Source: an uncultured Lachnospiraceae bacterium
GTDB taxonomy: Bacteria; Bacillota; Clostridia; Lachnospirales; Lachnospiraceae
Direction of reading: 5' to 3'
DNA length: 64,000 nucleotides
NCBI GenBank assembly: GCA_910588405.1
Contig: CAJUPT010000002.1
Location: 152,406 to 216,405, forward strand
Part shown: piece after piece, positions 44,401 through 53,014 of the stretch
How the letters are laid out: every line of letters begins with the position of its first letter
Position numbering within the stretch: the stretch's first letter is position 1
Made by a program: the position numbers and the translations under genes
The notes under the pieces: model-generated
Told to the model about the DNA's origin: nothing
What the model saw: the letters and a program-made list of their open reading frames with translations, nothing else
The model's database searches: none

Positions 44401-47181
44401 TAACGCTGCTTTACTCCTGTATTCCAATCCTTTTTCCAGGCTGTATGACAGTTTATAATCATTCAGTTCTCCCTGATTATCCTGATCCAGCAGTAAAATC
44501 AGTTCTCCCTTTAGCCATGGAGACAACTGCCATGGAGACAATTCTTTTTTATTTTTGTCTTCCAGTTCTCTGATTGTCTCCTTCTTTTTAGAACCCAGGC
44601 CAAACACATAAGGCAGCCTCAGTCGCTGCATAGCAATCTTCCGCCCTTCCTCGCTGTCCGGAACCTGTGACGCCAGCAATCCGAAATCTTCTTCCCCATC
44701 ACCTGTTGCAAACCGAATTTTCCCATCTTTGTCTTTTTTCATCAGCAAAACTTCAACCGTTCCTGCCCCGTCTCTGACACTTGCTTCCGCCAGCTTCTCA
44801 CTGGATTTCTCATCATTGTCAAGCATTCCCTTCAGTCCGTTCCTTGATACCGCTTTTGTCAGCACATAACGCTTTGCGTTTTCTTTTTTTGTTTGCAGCA
44901 GATTTCTATGCCCTTCCGTCACCTTCTCATACCGCTCCCCGCTCATCCCCAGATTGTCCTCCATGTTATATACCTTTTGCACCAAAAATGAAATGTCATC
45001 GGGTATCTTAATAACGTCCGGAAGTATCTGTGCCGTTCTCAACAAAAGATAATCCTTATATATTTTTCCGGTGCCGGAATCATAAAGTTCTCCATTATCA
45101 CGCAGAATCATACATTCCGGCTCTTGCAGCCCCACAGGTCTGGAGTAATTTTCTTTACACCCATTCCGTTTCTCATGCCTGTGCAGACGTCCGATCCTCT
45201 GCAACAATAAATCCATTGGACAAAGCTGTGTCACCATAATATCCGCATCATAGTCCAAAGACTGCTCCAAAACCTGGGTTCCTATGACAAGCAGCCGGTG
45301 CCGTTCCCTGTTTCCGGATAATTTCCCCATGTTTTTCAACAATTGTTTCTCTTTTTTGATACGGTCAGGCATCGTGTACTGGGCATGATATAAAATAATG
45401 TTCACATCTTTCATCTTTTGCCTGCATTCATCATATATTTGCTGCGCGCATTTTACCGTATTCACAATCACACATGCGCAGCCGCCTTCGCCAATACGTT
45501 CATCCAGCCGCCGAGCCATATCCGAGATGGAATCCGTATAAGTAATCTTCACCGTTTTGCCCGGAATAATCTGCTCGATCTTTTTCTGCCTGACAGTTTC
45601 ACCTTCCGTCCACGTCAACAACGGATATCCTGCATCTTCCTTTCCGGCCAGCCATTCATATGTAACCTCCGGTTTTCTTTTCCCCAGATAATATTTAGAG
45701 TAAGATTTCACATAACTTACTGCCAAAGCCTCCCGGCGTTCCTTCGAAAGTGTCGCGGACAACAGAATTACCGGTACGCCATAAGCCGCCATCCATTCTA
45801 TGGATCGTTCCAGATACACACTCATATAAGCGTCATAGGAATGGCATTCGTCTATCACCACTACTTTTCCGGCCAGCCCCAGATGCCGCAGCATAAAATG
45901 CTTTCGTCTCAAGGACGCCATCAAAAACTGATCTACCGTGCCAATCACAAATTCCGACAGCAATGCACGTTTACTTCCCTGAAACCAGGAATGCACTTCC
46001 AGTCCATCCTGTTCCATGTCATCTTCATCCCTGTCCTCATTCCCCTCTGCCTGGCCTTTCAACAGTAACTGGCGATACTCCTCCTGCAATTCTGCCGCAC
46101 TGTGCGCCAGCTTGATTGCATTTACCGTCTCCTCCGAAACGCTCTGCGCCCACGTATACAGTCTTCCAAACAGACCGTTGCTGGCAGCCTGGGTGGGTAA
46201 TCCGAAAAAAATTCCGCCTGTCTGTTTCCTGCAGGCAAAAATTTCCGCAGCCCCTAACGCCGCTTCTGTTTTACCGCTTCCCATCTGCGCTTCCAGAATA
46301 AAAATTCCGGGATTTTCAGTATTGTTTGCCACCTCAAGCATACATCTCTGTACTTCATTGGTCGGAAAGCCAAACCGTTCCTGAAACATTTCTTCATCCA
46401 TAGAATTGATTCCGGAATGCCAGCCCTCGGGAAAATCCACTTTCTCCCAGCCCTTTTGAACCCTGTCCGGATACATTCCCTCATCCCCGTAATCATCCAG
46501 GGATATCAAGGGGAAATAAGCCGTATTACTGGCAATCCAGTCTGCGGCAATCAGCAAGCCGGACAGCAGAACCTGCCCGTTCGCAGATAAAACGGGCAGC
46601 TCGCTAACCGATTTTACGCCGGCCAGCTCCAAGGCCAGATTGATGAGATCCTGCCACACGTCTTTCCATAATTTTTTTATATTGCAGTCGGTTTCCGTAC
46701 CATAAATATAAAACGGATAACACCCCAGCAGATCATCCGCTCCAAGAGCAATCGGCCGGCCATGATGCGCACCTACTGCCATGGCCAGGCTTTCATGAAC
46801 TTGAAACCTTGTGGTATCACTTTGCAAAATCCATTGTCCTGCATGCGCATGGGATATATTCTTTGATTTCTGATAGACTCCTCGAATTGCAAACTTTCTG
46901 TCTTGCAGTTCCTCTGATTTTTCCGGGCATGATTTCGTGATAAGGTTCTGGAAAAATGCCGTAGATTTGCCAATATCGTGAGTGGCGGCAGCAAACACAG
47001 CTGCGGATAAAAACTGTTCATAATCCAAACCAGCCGCCGTATAAACCGACTCCGGAACCCATCTTGCCACCAGTTTTTTCATAATCCCCGCAGTATCTCT
47101 CAGATGCATCCATAAAGGCAGCCATCCTTCTTCCGTTTCACGGCTCTTTTTAGCCATAAGTATTTGATAGTTCTTTCGCAT
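44389..47181 (-). CDS. cas3: Cas3 helicase-nuclease
   Basis: Degrades target DNA after Cascade binding. The 930-residue protein has an HD nuclease domain first (LPLWMHLRDTAGIM, AATHDIGKSTAFFQ near 66, VGAHHGRPIALGADDL), then superfamily 2 helicase motifs: AQMGSGKTEAALGAAEIF (Walker A) near 325, VVVIDECHSYDAYMSV (DEAH-type DECH) near 440, LLSATLSKERREAL, and the late QRIGRLHRHEKRN (motif VI). The start MRKNYQILMAKK at 47181 has GAAGGGGG six bases upstream; a longer open frame exists. The promoter begins about 125 bp upstream and is the predicted target of the mini-array RNA. Confidence 0.96.
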   Translation of the reverse strand: MRKNYQILMAKKSRETEEGWLPLWMHLRDTAGIMKKLVARWVPESVYTAAGLDYEQFLSAAVFAAATHDIGKSTAFFQNLITKSCPEKSEELQDRKFAIRGVYQKSKNISHAHAGQWILQSDTTRFQVHESLAMAVGAHHGRPIALGADDLLGCYPFYIYGTETDCNIKKLWKDVWQDLINLALELAGVKSVSELPVLSANGQVLLSGLLIAADWIASNTAYFPLISLDDYGDEGMYPDRVQKGWEKVDFPEGWHSGINSMDEEMFQERFGFPTNEVQRCMLEVANNTENPGIFILEAQMGSGKTEAALGAAEIFACRKQTGGIFFGLPTQAASNGLFGRLYTWAQSVSEETVNAIKLAHSAAELQEEYRQLLLKGQAEGNEDRDEDDMEQDGLEVHSWFQGSKRALLSEFVIGTVDQFLMASLRRKHFMLRHLGLAGKVVVIDECHSYDAYMSVYLERSIEWMAAYGVPVILLSATLSKERREALAVSYVKSYSKYYLGKRKPEVTYEWLAGKEDAGYPLLTWTEGETVRQKKIEQIIPGKTVKITYTDSISDMARRLDERIGEGGCACVIVNTVKCAQQIYDECRQKMKDVNIILYHAQYTMPDRIKKEKQLLKNMGKLSGNRERHRLLVIGTQVLEQSLDYDADIMVTQLCPMDLLLQRIGRLHRHEKRNGCKENYSRPVGLQEPECMILRDNGELYDSGTGKIYKDYLLLRTAQILPDVIKIPDDISFLVQKVYNMEDNLGMSGERYEKVTEGHRNLLQTKKENAKRYVLTKAVSRNGLKGMLDNDEKSSEKLAEASVRDGAGTVEVLLMKKDKDGKIRFATGDGEEDFGLLASQVPDSEEGRKIAMQRLRLPYVFGLGSKKKETIRELEDKNKKELSPWQLSPWLKGELILLLDQDNQGELNDYKLSYSLEKGLEYRSKAALNDL

Positions 47182-47275
47182 AAATGCCCCCTTCTTGTAC
47201 CGCAGGAAAGTTTTACGAATTTCCCCATGGTACAAAATCCCCAATAAATAAACGTGGAGGAAATATGCTGCCACA

Positions 47276-47306
47276 GCATTACGTTAATATTTTTACTCCT
47301 TACTCT
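47276..47306 (-). promoter_or_regulatory. Predicted Cascade autorepression target at the cas3 transcription start
   Basis: Read on minus from 47306, AGAGTAAGGAGTAAAA matches the mini-array spacer at 14 of 16 positions. Mismatches occur only at positions 6 and 12, the bases flipped out of the crRNA-target duplex in type I-E Cascade. AAT precedes it. Pairing fades after position 16, which favours binding without DNA destruction. Confidence 0.75.
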
Positions 47307-47338
47307 ATTATAATATATTACATCAAGTAATATGTCAA
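47307..47338 (-). promoter_or_regulatory. cas operon promoter with internal dyad and PAM
   Basis: On minus: -35 TTGACA (47338-47333), 17-bp spacer and -10 TATTAT (47315-47310). The spacer is itself an inverted repeat, TATTAC-TTGAT-GTAATA (47332-47316), a likely repressor operator. AAT at 47309-47307 directly follows the -10 and fits the PAM inferred from the array. Confidence 0.8.
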
Positions 47339-47382
47339 GTAAAAAACACATTTATTAAAGATAAATTTCATATCACCTAAAA

Positions 47383-47533
47383 ATTACGGAGCAACTGACA
47401 AAACGCATCACCGGCACATTTTATCGAATACTCCGTAATCAAAATCCAGCCCCGCATATGCAGGGAAAAGGTTATTGATCTTACGAGTTTTTCTCCTAAC
47501 TCTTGGATCACCCCCGCCATATGCGGGGAAAAT
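47383..47533 (-). ncRNA. CreR-like RNA from a degenerate two-repeat mini-array
   Basis: Repeat-like unit B (47505-47533) keeps the 3' handle GGGGGTGATCC and the stem CCCCGC/GCGGGG. Unit A (47443-47470) keeps the stem around GCATATGC but has a decayed 3' end. The 34-bp unit between them (47471-47504) carries the promoter-matching spacer. Downstream on minus, ATTACGGAG (47439-47431) pairs with CTCCGTAAT (47391-47383) followed by TTTT, a likely terminator. A promoter is not visible; it may be read through from the amylase gene. Confidence 0.75.
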
Positions 47534-47552
47534 GGAAAACATCCCCCAAAAA

Positions 47553-48860
47553 TCAATATACCTCCCAATACGCCGCACTATACCCCGGCATCAGACTTCC
47601 GCCCCCGAAATCATGATCTCGTCCGGTAATCAGATCCTTCGCCCGCCCGGCCTGGGCGTCAAAATGAGCCATATAATCCTCTCCGTCCGCATTAATCGCG
47701 ACTAAGATCCGCTGGCTTTCGTAACGCCGCTCGATAATCAGCTGGCGGTTGGTCATCATGGCAATGCGAAACTCCCCGTAACAAAGCGCCGGGCTTTTCT
47801 TATGAATTTCCACGCATTTGCTGATCAGATCCGTCAGCTCATTCCACTGGGGCTCGTCAAATGCCGGGCGCAAAGCGCTGTCCCCCTGGCTTTTCTCACC
47901 CTTCGCTCCCCACTCGCTTCCATAATAAATGCAGGGAATCCCCGGCATGGCAAGCAGCAGGGCATACAGCAGCGGAATATGCTTCGGCTCGTTCAGGATA
48001 CTCGCCACCCTGGTCACATCATGGTTGTCCGCAAAGCTAAGCAGATGCTTCCCCCTATACAGGCACCATGGCTCGGAGCCGAACTGCCGCTGCAGTGAAT
48101 GGCCAATCTCAAACAAATTCATACTGTTAAAGCTGGAATACAGCCCCTTATAACACTCATAATTGGTCGCGCTGTGCAGAAGCTCGTCGCTGACCAGCTG
48201 ATTATAATCGCCGTGGATCATCTCCCCCAGCAGGAAAAATTCCGGGTTCCTGCCCAGGCAGTGGCTGCGCAGCTCCCTTAAAAACTGCTTATCCACCATA
48301 TAGGCCACGTCTAGCCTGAGGCCGTCGATCTTGTACGTATCCATCCACTGGTCTACACAGGAAAACAGATGATCCTTTACCTGAGGGTTCTGTAAATTCA
48401 GCTTCACCAGCTCATAATGGCCCTCCCAGCCCTCATACCAGAGACCGTCGTCATAGCCGTTATTGCCGCCGAAGTTAATGTGGAACCAGTCTTTATAGGC
48501 CGACTGCCCCCGGTTTTTTAACACATCCTCAAAAGCCCAGAAGCCCCGGCCTACATGATTGAACACACCGTCAAAGACAATGCGGATACCCGCCTTGTGA
48601 AAGGCTTCGCACATCTGCCCCAGATCTTCATTGTCTCCCAGCCGGCAGTCCAGCTTCAGATAATCCCGGGTGTCATATCCATGGGCATCCGACTCAAAAA
48701 AAGGGCAGAAATACACCGCATTGATCCCCAGCCGGGACATATGGGGAATCCAGTCCGTCACTTTCTGAATCCGATGTGCCAGCACCCCGTCGTTTCGCTC
48801 CGGCACCTGGCAGAAACCAAATAAATTAATCTGATAAAATACACTTTCTTCATACCACAT
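47553..48860 (-). CDS. GH13 alpha-amylase-family glycosidase
   Basis: A 435-residue intracellular (no signal) alpha-glucan hydrolase. The four GH13 regions are visible: VFDGVFNHVG near 94, GLRLDVAYM near 178 (nucleophile Asp), LLGEMIHGDY near 209 (acid/base Glu) and FADNHDVTRV near 273 (third Asp). The N-terminus EESVFYQINLFGFCQ resembles small cyclomaltodextrinase or neopullulanase-like enzymes lacking an N-domain. Its substrate is likely short maltodextrins, as inference. It is upstream of the mini-array and cas3 on the same strand, with 19 bp between its stop and the first repeat-like unit. Confidence 0.92.
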   Translation of the reverse strand: MWYEESVFYQINLFGFCQVPERNDGVLAHRIQKVTDWIPHMSRLGINAVYFCPFFESDAHGYDTRDYLKLDCRLGDNEDLGQMCEAFHKAGIRIVFDGVFNHVGRGFWAFEDVLKNRGQSAYKDWFHINFGGNNGYDDGLWYEGWEGHYELVKLNLQNPQVKDHLFSCVDQWMDTYKIDGLRLDVAYMVDKQFLRELRSHCLGRNPEFFLLGEMIHGDYNQLVSDELLHSATNYECYKGLYSSFNSMNLFEIGHSLQRQFGSEPWCLYRGKHLLSFADNHDVTRVASILNEPKHIPLLYALLLAMPGIPCIYYGSEWGAKGEKSQGDSALRPAFDEPQWNELTDLISKCVEIHKKSPALCYGEFRIAMMTNRQLIIERRYESQRILVAINADGEDYMAHFDAQAGRAKDLITGRDHDFGGGSLMPGYSAAYWEVY

Positions 48861-49029
48861 AAATCAAATCCTCTTCATCCTTTTTATTCTCTTACTTCAT
48901 ATTCGTCTCATGCGGCTCTATTCTCTTCCCGCATCGGTGTTCCGTCTTCCCAAACCGCAATGCCCTTTTACACACGTATAATCCCATACCGTTCCCGTCT
49001 GACGAACATCATATCCATGCCCTTCGGCT

Positions 49030-49293
49030 TCAGTTCTCTTTATCCTTATTCCCCTTCCGGCCCATCAGCCTGTCTACAACCCAGCTGCACAGACAGAGCA
49101 GCAGCACATAAACCGGAATCACCGCGAAACGAATCCAGCCCTGTACCTGAATGCCTGTCGCTGTCAGAAAAACCGCAAGCAAAATCAGCGCAAGAATCGC
49201 TCCCGCTCCTAATGACAGGAATTCTTTGTGTTCATCGTTTTCCTGATTCCCATTGTTTTCCCTATTTTCATGTTCCAAACCTGCATTTCCCAT
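49030..49293 (-). CDS. Small two-segment membrane protein
   Basis: An 87-residue protein with an Asn/Glu-rich soluble N-terminus (about 1-25), two hydrophobic segments (about 28-47 and 54-74) and a basic tail (DRLMGRKGNKDK). A clear AGGAGA site precedes the ATG at 49293. No family is recognised. It stands between the amylase and the G3E GTPase on minus. Confidence 0.7.
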   Translation of the reverse strand: MGNAGLEHENRENNGNQENDEHKEFLSLGAGAILALILLAVFLTATGIQVQGWIRFAVIPVYVLLLCLCSWVVDRLMGRKGNKDKEN

Positions 49294-49506
49294 ACCAATC
49301 TCCTATAGCGCCGGAAAATACGGCTGCAATTTGAAATTTTTTCGCTGCATATCTCTATGATATTTCGTTTAATAGCACATTCCAAATATTTCGCACCGGT
49401 TATGCACCCCGGCCGACTTTCCGACAATCTGTCTAAATACCGTTTCCTCATCGAATATCCGCCACCCTTATATGGCAGGCTTATACCAGATGATAGAAAT
49501 CAGCAT

Positions 49507-50109
49507 TTATTTTTGCCCCAGCACTTCCTCCCACACAGTCTCAGAAACAGGCTCCACCGCGCTGATCGGAATCAGCTTCACATCCGGAACATGGGCCGCC
49601 ACGGACTGCGTCACTTTTTCCAATATCTCCCGATCTACCAAATCCTTCTTATTGATCAGCACCACATCCGCATTCTCAAACTGACCGCTCAAAAGCTGCT
49701 CCATCGGCTTTTCAATCCGAAGCCACCGTTTCGCGTCCACGATAATGCAGATTCTGGAATCCACATCCAGCACTTCCTTGATCGTCCTCTGAATGCTGGC
49801 CGGATAGCCCACGCCGGTGGACTCGAAAATCAGCCATTCCGGATTCAATTCCTTCTGGATTTTGCTCACATATACGGGCACGGAACCGGACAAGGTACAG
49901 CAGGCACAGCCTGCAAACAGGTTTTCCACCGAGTAATTCCCGGACTTTAAAATTTTGTCGTCTATGCTCTGCTCACCAATCTCGTTTTCTATAATCGCCA
50001 CCTTCGTCTCGCCTGGCTTTACATCGTCGCCGGTAATATATTTTGCCAGCTGCAAAAGCACCGTCGTTTTGCCTGAACCCAGAAAGCCGCCTAATATCAA
50101 TAAATTCAT
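49507..50109 (-). CDS. G3E-family (CobW-like) GTPase
   Basis: A 200-residue GTPase from MNLLILGGFLGSGKTTVLLQ, with the Walker A GGFLGSGKTT at 8-17, the metal-binding-type motif FAGCACCTLSGS near 69, EWLIFESTGVGYPASI near 95 and the base-specific NKKD near 157. It has only the N-terminal domain; the C-terminal CobW domain is missing, as in several anaerobe proteins. G3E GTPases deliver metals or activate corrinoid and metalloenzymes, and a role with the UroD-type enzyme at 30-31 kb is speculative. The start at 50109 has AAGGAGG upstream; a longer frame is not supported. Confidence 0.88.
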   Translation of the reverse strand: MNLLILGGFLGSGKTTVLLQLAKYITGDDVKPGETKVAIIENEIGEQSIDDKILKSGNYSVENLFAGCACCTLSGSVPVYVSKIQKELNPEWLIFESTGVGYPASIQRTIKEVLDVDSRICIIVDAKRWLRIEKPMEQLLSGQFENADVVLINKKDLVDREILEKVTQSVAAHVPDVKLIPISAVEPVSETVWEEVLGQK

Positions 50110-50247
50110 TTCTCTGTCCTCCTTCGCGTTATTTTCTAAACAATCGTTGTTTTTATAAACGCTATTATAACAGATAAAAGCCAAACATTCTATAAAGAAA
50201 AAATGTAAAGTCTTTTCTCTGAAAGTCTTATCGCCCCAGAACAATCC

Positions 50248-50514
50248 CTATCCCTTGCGGCTGTCTTCATTCCCATTTGTAATCAGTTTCATTTTCTCTG
50301 CCCTGGTCAGCCTTTTCACCTGTGCCTCCCGGCGCATAGCCTCCTGCTTTGTGCCAAAAGCCTCCCAGTAACACAGCCTTACCGGCCTACGGCTTTTCGT
50401 GTATTTAGCGCCCTGACCGATATTGTGGGCTTTGACCCGCTTCGCCAGGTCATTGGTCCAGCCGGTATACAGGCTGCCGTCGCTGCATTCCAAAATATAC
50501 ATATAATTATTCAT
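50248..50514 (-). CDS. GIY-YIG family protein (UPF0213/YhbQ-like)
   Basis: An 88-residue single-domain GIY-YIG protein. The motifs are YMYILECSDGSLYTGWTND (the GIY/YIG pair as YIL/YTG) and YWEAFGTKQEAMRREAQVKR with the Arg and Glu of the active site. Family members are small nucleases of unclear function in DNA metabolism. It lies three bases upstream of the extended frame of the G3E GTPase gene, same strand. The ribosome site is weak. Confidence 0.9.
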   Translation of the reverse strand: MNNYMYILECSDGSLYTGWTNDLAKRVKAHNIGQGAKYTKSRRPVRLCYWEAFGTKQEAMRREAQVKRLTRAEKMKLITNGNEDSRKG

Positions 50515-50777
50515 TTTATAATCCTACCATAACAATATATGCTTTTCAAGTAAGCCATCATCATGCAGCCATCCCTGCAGGCAGCGGCTCTATTTCCATC
50601 CGTTCAAATTCCGTTCACAACTTATTCAAAAAAGTTTTACAAAAAACTCATAGTATTGACATGATTGACATCTATAATATCACCATAAGATAAAAACAAG
50701 TGACTAATGCTTACTAACTAATTTTTTTCATAATATAGAGCTGGATTCCAGCTCTCCTCCCTTTTTCATTATTATAT
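50515..50777 (+). other. Gene-free region, possible small RNA
   Basis: No gene. Two TTGACA copies (50656, 50665) and a TATAAT (50673) cluster here, but with no normal spacing between them. Downstream is a perfect hairpin AGAGCTGG/CCAGCTCT with a three-base loop (50738-50756), then CTCCTCCC, an unpaired C-rich tract. Together with the following hairpin this could be a small RNA on plus. Confidence 0.35.
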
Positions 50778-50828
50778 AGAACAAAGACTGAACCCGCCTC
50801 TCACCAAGGCGGGTTCAATCTTTGTTCT
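50778..50828. terminator. Long hairpin, bidirectional terminator candidate
   Basis: AGAACAAAGA and TGAACCCGCCT pair with AGGCGGGTTCA and TCTTTGTTCT around a seven-base loop, a stem of about 21 bp with one mismatch. No separate long T tract follows, but the outer stem is U-rich. Confidence 0.65.
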
Positions 50829-50841
50829 GTCATTACCGTTT

Positions 50842-50881
50842 AAAAAAATCCGGCGAATGCGCCAGTTCCGCATTTGCCGGA
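50842..50881 (-). terminator. Terminator of type III glutamine synthetase
   Basis: TCCGGCAAATGCG pairs with CGCATTCGCCGGA (one mismatch) around a seven-base loop and is followed on minus by TTTTTTT. It lies 16 bp past the stop. Confidence 0.92.
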
Positions 50882-50896
50882 CTTTTGTTTTATATA

Positions 50897-53014
50897 TTAT
50901 ACTTCAAACATCAGATCACCGTAGGAAGGCATCGGCCAGTACTCTTTATCCACGATCATTTCCAGCTGATCAACCGGGGCGCGCAGCGCTTCCATGGCCG
51001 GAACGACCTTATCCTTGTAGGCATAGGCCATCGCCTCGCCCTCCTCCGCGCCGGAGGCTTCGGACACGGCCGCTTTCAGAGCGGTAAATGCCTTTCTGGC
51101 CTCGGCTAACAGCGCGGAAGTCTCGATCAACAGCTCTTTCTGAGCGCTGGCATCTGCCTCCGGGCAGGCTTCCTTCACTGCGCTGACGGAGGATGCAAGC
51201 TCGGTGGTATAAGACACTACCGCAGGAATAATCTGCTTGCCTGCCATATCAATCATCGTCAGTGCCTCGATATTGATGGTCTTCGCATAAGTCTCGTACA
51301 GCACCTCGGCACGGGATTCCAGCTCTGCTTTCGTAAAAATGCCAAATTTTTCGAACAGGGCCACGGACTTATCCGTCACAAGCGTAGGCACGGCCTCCAC
51401 CATGGACTTGATATTAGGCAGCCCTCTGCGCTCCGCTTCTTTTACCCATTCCTCCGAATAACCGTTGCCGTTGAAAATAATCCTCTGGTGTTCGGCCAGA
51501 TACTTTTTGATCAGGTCATGAACCGCCATATCAAAATCTTCCGCTTTTTCCAGAATGTCGGCCGCCTCGCTGAACGCCTCGGCCACAATCGCGTTCAATG
51601 TGGTGTTCGGGCTGGCGATAGAGTCGTCGGAGCCTACCATACGAAACTCAAATTTATTTCCGGTAAAGGCAAAAGGTGAGGTTCTGTTCCGGTCCGTAGC
51701 ATCCTTTGAAATACTGGGCAGTGAACTTACGCCCGCCTGCAGACGGTCGCCCTCGATGCATCTGGCCGCCTCGCCGGTCTCCACCAGCTGACGCACCACA
51801 TCCTCTAACTGATCCCCCAAAAATACGGAGATGATGGCCGGCGGCGCCTCGTTGGCCCCCAGCCTGTGGTCATTGCCCACATCTGAGGCCGACTGCCGTA
51901 AAAGATCCGCATGGATATCCACCGCCTTTATGATGCAGGCCAGTACCAGAAGAAACTGGATATTCTGGTTCGGCGTATCGCCGGGGTCTAACAGGTTTAC
52001 ACCGTTATCCGTGCCCAGCGACCAGTTATTATGCTTGCCGGAACCGTTCACGCCGGCGAAAGGTTTTTCGTGGAGCAAACAGGTCAGGCCGTGATGACCG
52101 GCCACTTTTTTCATTGTCTCCATTACCAGCTGGTTATGGTCTACGGCGATATTTGCCGTACCATAGATGGGCGCCATCTCATGCTGAGCCGGGGCCACCT
52201 CGTTATGCTGGGTTTTCGAAGTGATGCCAAGCTTCCACAGCTCTACATTCAGCTCCTTCATATAAGCGCCGACCCGCTCCCTGATCGCGCCGAAATACTG
52301 ATCCTCCAGCTCCTGGCCCTTCGGCGCAGGCGCTCCGAACAGGGTGCGTCCGGCATAGATCAGGTCTTTTCTCTGCAGGTATTTCTCCTTGTCTACCAGG
52401 AAATATTCCTGCTCCGGTCCCACCGAAGCGATCACCCGGGTAGCCTCCGTATTGCCAAACAGCTTTACGATCCGCAGACCCTGTCTGCTGACTGCCTCCA
52501 TGGAACGCAAAAGCGGCGTCTTCTTGTCCAGCGCCTCGCCCTTATAGGAACAAAATGCCGTGGGAATACAAAGAATCACGCCCGTCGCGTCCTCTTTCAA
52601 AAATGCCGGAGAAGTGCAGTCCCATACCGTATAGCCCCTGGCCTCAAAAGTGGACCGCAGTCCGCCCGAAGGGAAGGAAGACGCGTCCGGTTCGCCTTTG
52701 ATCAACTCTTTCCCGGAGAACTCCAGAAGCGTATGTCCCATTTCATCCGGGGCCGAAATAAAGGAATCATGCTTTTCCGCCGTGATGCCGGTCAGCGGCT
52801 GGAACCAATGGGTATAATGAGTGGCGCCTTTCGATACGGCCCAGTCCTTCATGGCCTTCGCCACCACATCGGCGGTGGATACGGACAGTTCGCCGCCATT
52901 CTCCATTACATTCTTGACTTCCGCATAAATTTTTTTCGGCAGCCGCTCCTTCATTTTTGCCAGGTTAAACACATTTTCGCCAAAGACTTCCGCAACATTG
53001 ATCATCTCACTCAT
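50897..53014 (-). CDS. glnN: Glutamine synthetase type III
   Basis: Makes glutamine from glutamate, ammonia and ATP. The 705-residue length and N-terminus (VFGENVFNLAKMKERLP) are specific for the GSIII family. Conserved stretches include FPSGGLRSTFEARGYTVWD near 114, VGPEQEYFLVDKEKYLQ near 222 (Glu metal ligands), EVAPAQHEMAPIYGTAN near 280 and GSGKHNNWSLGTDNGVNLL near 330. Activity is that of a large dodecamer in known members. GGAGGAAG precedes the ATG. A 415-bp upstream region with two hairpins may carry control elements. Confidence 0.97.
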   Translation of the reverse strand: MSEMINVAEVFGENVFNLAKMKERLPKKIYAEVKNVMENGGELSVSTADVVAKAMKDWAVSKGATHYTHWFQPLTGITAEKHDSFISAPDEMGHTLLEFSGKELIKGEPDASSFPSGGLRSTFEARGYTVWDCTSPAFLKEDATGVILCIPTAFCSYKGEALDKKTPLLRSMEAVSRQGLRIVKLFGNTEATRVIASVGPEQEYFLVDKEKYLQRKDLIYAGRTLFGAPAPKGQELEDQYFGAIRERVGAYMKELNVELWKLGITSKTQHNEVAPAQHEMAPIYGTANIAVDHNQLVMETMKKVAGHHGLTCLLHEKPFAGVNGSGKHNNWSLGTDNGVNLLDPGDTPNQNIQFLLVLACIIKAVDIHADLLRQSASDVGNDHRLGANEAPPAIISVFLGDQLEDVVRQLVETGEAARCIEGDRLQAGVSSLPSISKDATDRNRTSPFAFTGNKFEFRMVGSDDSIASPNTTLNAIVAEAFSEAADILEKAEDFDMAVHDLIKKYLAEHQRIIFNGNGYSEEWVKEAERRGLPNIKSMVEAVPTLVTDKSVALFEKFGIFTKAELESRAEVLYETYAKTINIEALTMIDMAGKQIIPAVVSYTTELASSVSAVKEACPEADASAQKELLIETSALLAEARKAFTALKAAVSEASGAEEGEAMAYAYKDKVVPAMEALRAPVDQLEMIVDKEYWPMPSYGDLMFEV

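Noticed and set aside
47443..47533. A second working CRISPR array upstream of cas3
   Set aside because: Only two units exist, both altered, and the spacer matches the cas promoter, so a regulatory RNA explains it better than an immune array.
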